Positions 59,705 through 64,000 of a stretch of 64,000 nucleotides of DNA are shown here, piece by piece. Where the stretch lies: NCBI RefSeq assembly GCF_001278755.1, contig NZ_CP012601.1:3906154-3970153 (forward strand), in the 5' to 3' direction. The translations under genes and the position numbers were made by a program. Within the stretch, counting starts at the first letter, position 1; each line of letters starts with the position of its first letter. Below the pieces are notes generated by a model, which was given only the letters and a program-made list of their open reading frames with translations, searched no databases and had not been told where the DNA came from. This stretch comes from Bacillus sp. FJAT-22090. GTDB lineage: Bacteria > Bacillota > Bacilli > Bacillales_A > Planococcaceae.

Positions 59705-61564
59705 ATGGGTTTATTAGAGAAGCTGCAAACGAATGTTTTGACTGCTGACGGAGCGATGGGGACACTGCTTTATTCATATGGAATTGATTATTGTAACGAA
59801 GAATTAAACATCCAGAAGCCAGAGATTATTGAGAAAATTCACCAGGACTATATAGTTGCAGGCGCGGATATCATTCAGACGAATACGTATGGTGCAAATG
59901 CGATTAAACTGGCGCGGTACGGACTAGAAAATCAAATGAAAGAAATCAATGAAGCGGCGATCCAAATCGCAAAAAGAGTAGCTGCGCCTGGTGGTCAATT
60001 TGTGCTTGGTACGATTGGTGGTATACGCGGTATTCGGAAGAGTGATGCGACTATTGATGAAATTATCGAAACGGTTAATCAACAAGCTACCCAACTACTA
60101 TCAGGAAATCCGGATGGAATATTACTAGAAACGTACTATGATTTTGAAGAGCTTTCCGCAACGGTTACGCATCTAAGAAAGCTGACAGATACACCGATCA
60201 TTGCACAAGTGTCGATGCATGAGCCAGGTATCTTGCAAAACGGTTTATCGCTAAATGATGCATTACATCAACTAGAGGCATTAGGAGCAAGTATTGTAGG
60301 AGTCAATTGTCGACTTGGTCCTCATCATACAATTCAAGCATTCGAAGGGGTGACGCTACCAGAAAAAGCATTTCTGTCTGCTTATCCAAATGCAAGTTTA
60401 CTTGATGTAGAGGATGGCCGTATTGTTTACGAATCTGAGGCAGATTATTTTGGAAAAGCAGCGTTATACCTTCGCGAAGCAGGAGTTCGTTTAATAGGGG
60501 GTTGCTGTGGGACAACACCAAAGCATATTGAAGCCGTGAAAAAAAGAATTGGAACTCTACCTCCAATTACAAATAAAATAGTTACGCCTAGAAAGCCAAT
60601 AATCATTCAGGAAGCAGAACCAACCGTCAATCAACCACTACATGAAAAAGCAAAAACCGAAAGAACAATCATCGTGGAACTAGATACTCCACGCCATTTA
60701 GACACTACTACTTTTATGGAAGGTGCAGAGAAGCTGAATGCAGCTGGAATTGATGCAGTAACGATGGCAGATAACTCACTTGCATCTCCTCGTATTAGCA
60801 ATATGGCGATGGGCTCGATGTTAAAATTGCAAAATAATATTCGTCCTCTAGCTCATATTACATGTCGTGACCGCAATTTGATTGGCTTACAGTCACATTT
60901 AATGGGTCTGGATGCACTTGGAATTCATGATATATTGGCTGTTACAGGTGATCCGACCAAAATAGGAGATTTTCCTGGAGCAACCAGTGTATATGACGTA
61001 TCAAGTTTAGAGTTACTCCAATTAATTAAACAGCTAAATGAAGGTGTTTCCTTCTCAGGAAAATCGCTTCGAAAAAAAGCCAACTTCTCTGTGGCAGCTG
61101 CCTTTAATCCCAACGTTCGCGTACTGGATCGTGCTGTTAAAAGACTAGAGAAGAAAATAGAGTGTGGAGCTGATTATTTCATTACCCAGCCCGTTTATTC
61201 AAAAGAAAAAATGGAGGAAATCTATGAAGCGACGAAACACTTGTCCACTCCTATTTTCCTTGGAATTATGCCTCTTACAAATAGTCGTAATTCTGAGTTC
61301 CTGCACAATGAAGTGCCAGGTATTAAATTATCAGATGAAGTGTTAGAACGCATGCGTGCTTGTGGTGAAGATAAAGAGCGTTCTACTGCGGAAGGTATAC
61401 AAATTGCAAAAGAGCTTATTGACACTGCAGCGGAGTTATTTAATGGAATTTACATCATTACGCCATTTTTCCGTGTGGATATGTCGCTTGAATTGATTCG
61501 CCATATTAAAGAGATTGACGGAAAGAAAGCGAGAGAAAACAGTTATGTCCAAACATCTAATTGA
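59705..61564 (+). CDS. yitJ: Bifunctional homocysteine S-methyltransferase / methylenetetrahydrofolate reductase (YitJ)
   Basis: A 619-residue fusion. The N-terminal homocysteine methyltransferase domain (1-295) has ADGAMGTLLYSYG, ADIIQTNTYGANAIKL and zinc ligands in GVNCRLGP and IGGCCGTTPKH. The C-terminal MTHFR domain (320-619) has IIVELDTPRH, VTMADNSLASPRISN, ILAVTGDPTKIGDFPGATSVYD and ADYFITQPVYSKE. GAGAGG is about ten bases before the ATG. It overlaps metH by 20 bases. It provides methyl-THF and methyl transfer for methionine synthesis under S-box control. Confidence 0.95.
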   Translation: MGLLEKLQTNVLTADGAMGTLLYSYGIDYCNEELNIQKPEIIEKIHQDYIVAGADIIQTNTYGANAIKLARYGLENQMKEINEAAIQIAKRVAAPGGQFVLGTIGGIRGIRKSDATIDEIIETVNQQATQLLSGNPDGILLETYYDFEELSATVTHLRKLTDTPIIAQVSMHEPGILQNGLSLNDALHQLEALGASIVGVNCRLGPHHTIQAFEGVTLPEKAFLSAYPNASLLDVEDGRIVYESEADYFGKAALYLREAGVRLIGGCCGTTPKHIEAVKKRIGTLPPITNKIVTPRKPIIIQEAEPTVNQPLHEKAKTERTIIVELDTPRHLDTTTFMEGAEKLNAAGIDAVTMADNSLASPRISNMAMGSMLKLQNNIRPLAHITCRDRNLIGLQSHLMGLDALGIHDILAVTGDPTKIGDFPGATSVYDVSSLELLQLIKQLNEGVSFSGKSLRKKANFSVAAAFNPNVRVLDRAVKRLEKKIECGADYFITQPVYSKEKMEEIYEATKHLSTPIFLGIMPLTNSRNSEFLHNEVPGIKLSDEVLERMRACGEDKERSTAEGIQIAKELIDTAAELFNGIYIITPFFRVDMSLELIRHIKEIDGKKARENSYVQTSN

Positions 61565-64000
61565 ACAGGAACTTCAAAAAAGAATTCTTATTATTGATGG
61601 CGCAATGGGAACGATGATCCAAAATGCGAATCTAACTCCAGAAGATTTCGGTGGAGAAGAATTCGAGGGATGTAATGAGTATTTAAACGTTATCAATCCA
61701 ACTGTCATTGAACAAATTCATCGGGAATATTTAGAGGCAGGTGCAGATATAATTTGTACCAATACGTTTGGGGGAACACCAGTCGTGTTAAATGAATATG
61801 ATCTTGGTGACCAAGCACATGAAATCAATCTTCGTGCAGTACAGCTCGCAAAGAATGTTGCGACTGAATTATCTACACCTGACTGGCCTCGATTTGTAGC
61901 TGGTGCAATTGGACCGACAACAAAAACATTGTCTGTAACTGGTGGAATAACCTTCGATGAGTTAACAAATGACTTTTACATACAAGCAAAGGCATTAGTC
62001 GAAGGTGGCTCCGATGTTATCCTATTGGAAACAAGTCAGGATATGCTAAACGTGAAGGCCGCAACCATTGGTATACAACAAGCATTTACAGAAACAGGGA
62101 AAGAGCTTCCTATCATGATATCTGGAACAATCGAGCCAATGGGAACGACACTTGCGGGTCAAAGTATTGAAGCATTCTACATTTCAATTGAACATATTAA
62201 ACCACTCTCTGTGGGACTCAACTGTGCAACAGGACCAGAATTTATGACGGATCATATTCGCTCCCTTTCTGAGTTATCAGATGGATATGTCAGCTGTTAT
62301 CCAAATGCAGGATTACCGGATGAAGAAGGACATTACCATGAATCACCTGAATCGCTTTCGAAGAAGTTAAAAGGCTTTGCAGAAAAAGGATGGTTAAATG
62401 TTGTAGGTGGATGCTGCGGAACTACTCCGGCACATATTCAAGCAGTTCGCGTAGCAGTAAAAGATATTGCACCCCGGAAGCCAGCTGAAACTGGTCATGG
62501 TCATGTGGTTTCTGGGATTGAACCATTACAATATGACGAAACAATGCGTCCACTCTTAATAGGGGAAAGAACAAATGTGATTGGTTCGCGAAAATTTAAA
62601 CGACTTATAGTGGAAGAAAAGTTTGAAGAAGCTTCAGAAATTGCACGTGCACAAGTAAAAGGTGGTGCTCACGTCATCGATATTTGTCTTGCAAACCCTG
62701 ACAGAGATGAATTATCTGACATGACCAATTTCATGAAGGAAGTTGTGAAAAAAGTGAAAGTGCCACTTGTCATTGATTCCACTGATGAAAATGTAATTGA
62801 AGAGGCATTGAAATATTCACAAGGTAAAACAATTATCAACTCGATCAATCTAGAGGATGGCGAAGAGCGTTTTGATGCTGTAATGCCACTTGTAAAAAAA
62901 TATGGAGCAGCTGTAGTAGTTGGAACAATTGATGAAGTGGGAATGGCGGTTACACGTGAACGGAAGCTGGAGATTGCAGAACGTTCCTATGATTTGCTCG
63001 TAAATAAATGGGGACTTGCACCAGAAGATATCATTTTTGACCCACTAGTTTTCCCTGTAGGTACAGGAGATCAACAATATATTGGATCAGCTGTGGAAAC
63101 AATAGAAGGAATTCGTTTAATCAAAGATAAGATGCCTCGCTCACTAACTATTTTAGGAGTAAGTAATGTTTCATTCGGTCTACCACCAGTTGGTCGAGAA
63201 GTGCTCAATGCTGTTTATTTGTATCATTGCACACAAGCAGGGCTTGATTATGCAATCGTAAACACAGAAAAACTAGAGCGATATGCATCTATTCCTGAAC
63301 AGGAAATTGCGATGGCAAATGAACTGTTATTTACAACAACAGATAAAACTTTAGCTGATTTTACTGACTTTTATCGAGACAAAAAGAAAGAAAAGACCGA
63401 AGCGGATATCCCGAAAACGGTACCCGAACGTCTTGCTTATTATATTGTGGAAGGTACGAAAGAAGGGCTTATTCCAGATCTAGAAGCAGCACTTAAAATG
63501 TATGATACCCCATTAGAAGTTATAAATGGTCCATTGATGGAAGGTATGTCTGAAGTAGGGCGCCTTTTTAATGACAATCAATTGATAGTGGCAGAAGTGC
63601 TACAAAGTGCTGGTGTGATGAAGGCTTCGGTTGCTTATTTGGAACAGTTTATGGAAAAGAAAGAAGATGACTCTGGTAAAGGGAAAATTGTTCTTGCGAC
63701 TGTAAAAGGTGATGTACACGACATTGGAAAAAACTTGGTCGATATCATATTAAGCAATAACGGATATAAAGTAATCGACGTTGGAATAAAAGTAACCCCT
63801 GCCACTTTAATAGAAGTTATTCGAAAAGAAAAGCCAGATATCGTAGGTCTATCAGGGCTTCTCGTAAAGTCTGCTCAACAAATGGTTATTACCGCACAAG
63901 ACTTTAAAGAAGCAGGTATTGAAGTTCCAATGCTTGTAGGAGGAGCAGCTCTATCTCGTCGTTTTACAGAAACAAAAATTTCGGCTGAGTACGACGGACC
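61545..64000 (+). CDS. metH: Cobalamin-dependent methionine synthase (partial, 3' end off window)
   Basis: 818 codons are visible from the ATG at 61545, which lies inside the end of yitJ. Homocysteine domain: LIIDGAMGTMIQN, TNTFGGTP, LNCATGPE and VVGGCCGTTPAH zinc motif. Folate-binding domain from PLLIGERTNVIGSRKFK (about 335) through VPLVIDSTDE. B12 cap helices (about 635-700), then the cobalamin motif GDVHDIGKN (His is the lower Co ligand) with VGLSGLLVKS. The C-terminal reactivation domain lies beyond the edge. The host therefore uses B12 for this step, in one S-box operon with YitJ. Confidence 0.95.
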   Translation, partial: MSKHLIEQELQKRILIIDGAMGTMIQNANLTPEDFGGEEFEGCNEYLNVINPTVIEQIHREYLEAGADIICTNTFGGTPVVLNEYDLGDQAHEINLRAVQLAKNVATELSTPDWPRFVAGAIGPTTKTLSVTGGITFDELTNDFYIQAKALVEGGSDVILLETSQDMLNVKAATIGIQQAFTETGKELPIMISGTIEPMGTTLAGQSIEAFYISIEHIKPLSVGLNCATGPEFMTDHIRSLSELSDGYVSCYPNAGLPDEEGHYHESPESLSKKLKGFAEKGWLNVVGGCCGTTPAHIQAVRVAVKDIAPRKPAETGHGHVVSGIEPLQYDETMRPLLIGERTNVIGSRKFKRLIVEEKFEEASEIARAQVKGGAHVIDICLANPDRDELSDMTNFMKEVVKKVKVPLVIDSTDENVIEEALKYSQGKTIINSINLEDGEERFDAVMPLVKKYGAAVVVGTIDEVGMAVTRERKLEIAERSYDLLVNKWGLAPEDIIFDPLVFPVGTGDQQYIGSAVETIEGIRLIKDKMPRSLTILGVSNVSFGLPPVGREVLNAVYLYHCTQAGLDYAIVNTEKLERYASIPEQEIAMANELLFTTTDKTLADFTDFYRDKKKEKTEADIPKTVPERLAYYIVEGTKEGLIPDLEAALKMYDTPLEVINGPLMEGMSEVGRLFNDNQLIVAEVLQSAGVMKASVAYLEQFMEKKEDDSGKGKIVLATVKGDVHDIGKNLVDIILSNNGYKVIDVGIKVTPATLIEVIRKEKPDIVGLSGLLVKSAQQMVITAQDFKEAGIEVPMLVGGAALSRRFTETKISAEYDG

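Overview
The window comes from a low-GC, endospore-forming member of the Bacillota. The spore evidence is a gene for an H-type small acid-soluble spore protein, a CwlJ cortex hydrolase and coat-like proteins. The B. megaterium-style phaP/phaQ/phaR-phaB-phaC cluster, AGGAGG ribosome sites, an S-box riboswitch and the kynU-kynA-kynB operon suggest Bacillaceae/Planococcaceae (Psychrobacillus- or Lysinibacillus-like). The genus is inference.

1-6.2 kb: a lipoprotein gene followed by the 5' part of a lipase gene, both on the minus strand. They look like a type VII secretion 'reverse LXG' lipase toxin (TslA-like) with its lipoprotein immunity partner (TilA-like). Next come a DUF1292 gene, sspH, a DHA3-type MFS exporter, a TM2 protein and an Asp/Arg-repeat cysteine-rich protein. 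6.4-23.6 kb: an accessory region of mostly small plus-strand genes (GNAT, small membrane proteins, UppP, AlkD-like, CwlJ, a beta-helix protein, DUF4362 lipoprotein, alpha/beta hydrolase), with a few reverse-strand units (SDR pair/TetR, nitroreductase/HxlR, VOC). It is studded with about 19 copies of a short imperfect palindrome (ACTAACG...GGTTAGT), all in one orientation and usually 25-100 bp before a plus-strand start. This cassette-like arrangement is the most unusual structure seen.

23.7-39.7 kb: a Bce-type peptide-antibiotic sensing and efflux module with a matching BceR box; tRNA-Val(GAC) with a compact GC-rich hairpin element beside it; a broken lipoprotein; EcsC; the polyhydroxyalkanoate cluster with twin operator-like repeats; two more DUF1292 paralogues; SRPBCC and monooxygenase-like proteins; an M28 peptidase and a CPBP protease; and a eukaryotic-type kinase convergent with a tiny Ser/Arg/Tyr-rich protein. 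39.8-49.6 kb: HXXEE protein, SelO, an SLH-anchored YcdB-domain protein, a coiled-coil membrane protein and an N-acetylglucosamine operon (IIA, IIBC, NagA, HPr-like). 49.6-64 kb: quinone oxidoreductase, SpeD, the kynurenine operon (tryptophan to anthranilate), methyltransferase, FabZ, HemY, a NERD protein, a perfect 21-bp-period repeat array, and an S-box-controlled yitJ-metH methionine operon cut by the right edge.

Several genes are damaged at or near their starts although their Shine-Dalgarno sites are intact: ATT at 7284, ATA at 34117, ACG at 50626, a one-base slip just after the phaQ start, and a one-base insertion in an SDR. Either this genome is shedding genes, or the assembly has local errors. 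All functions are assigned from sequence patterns and remembered family features; no database search was possible.
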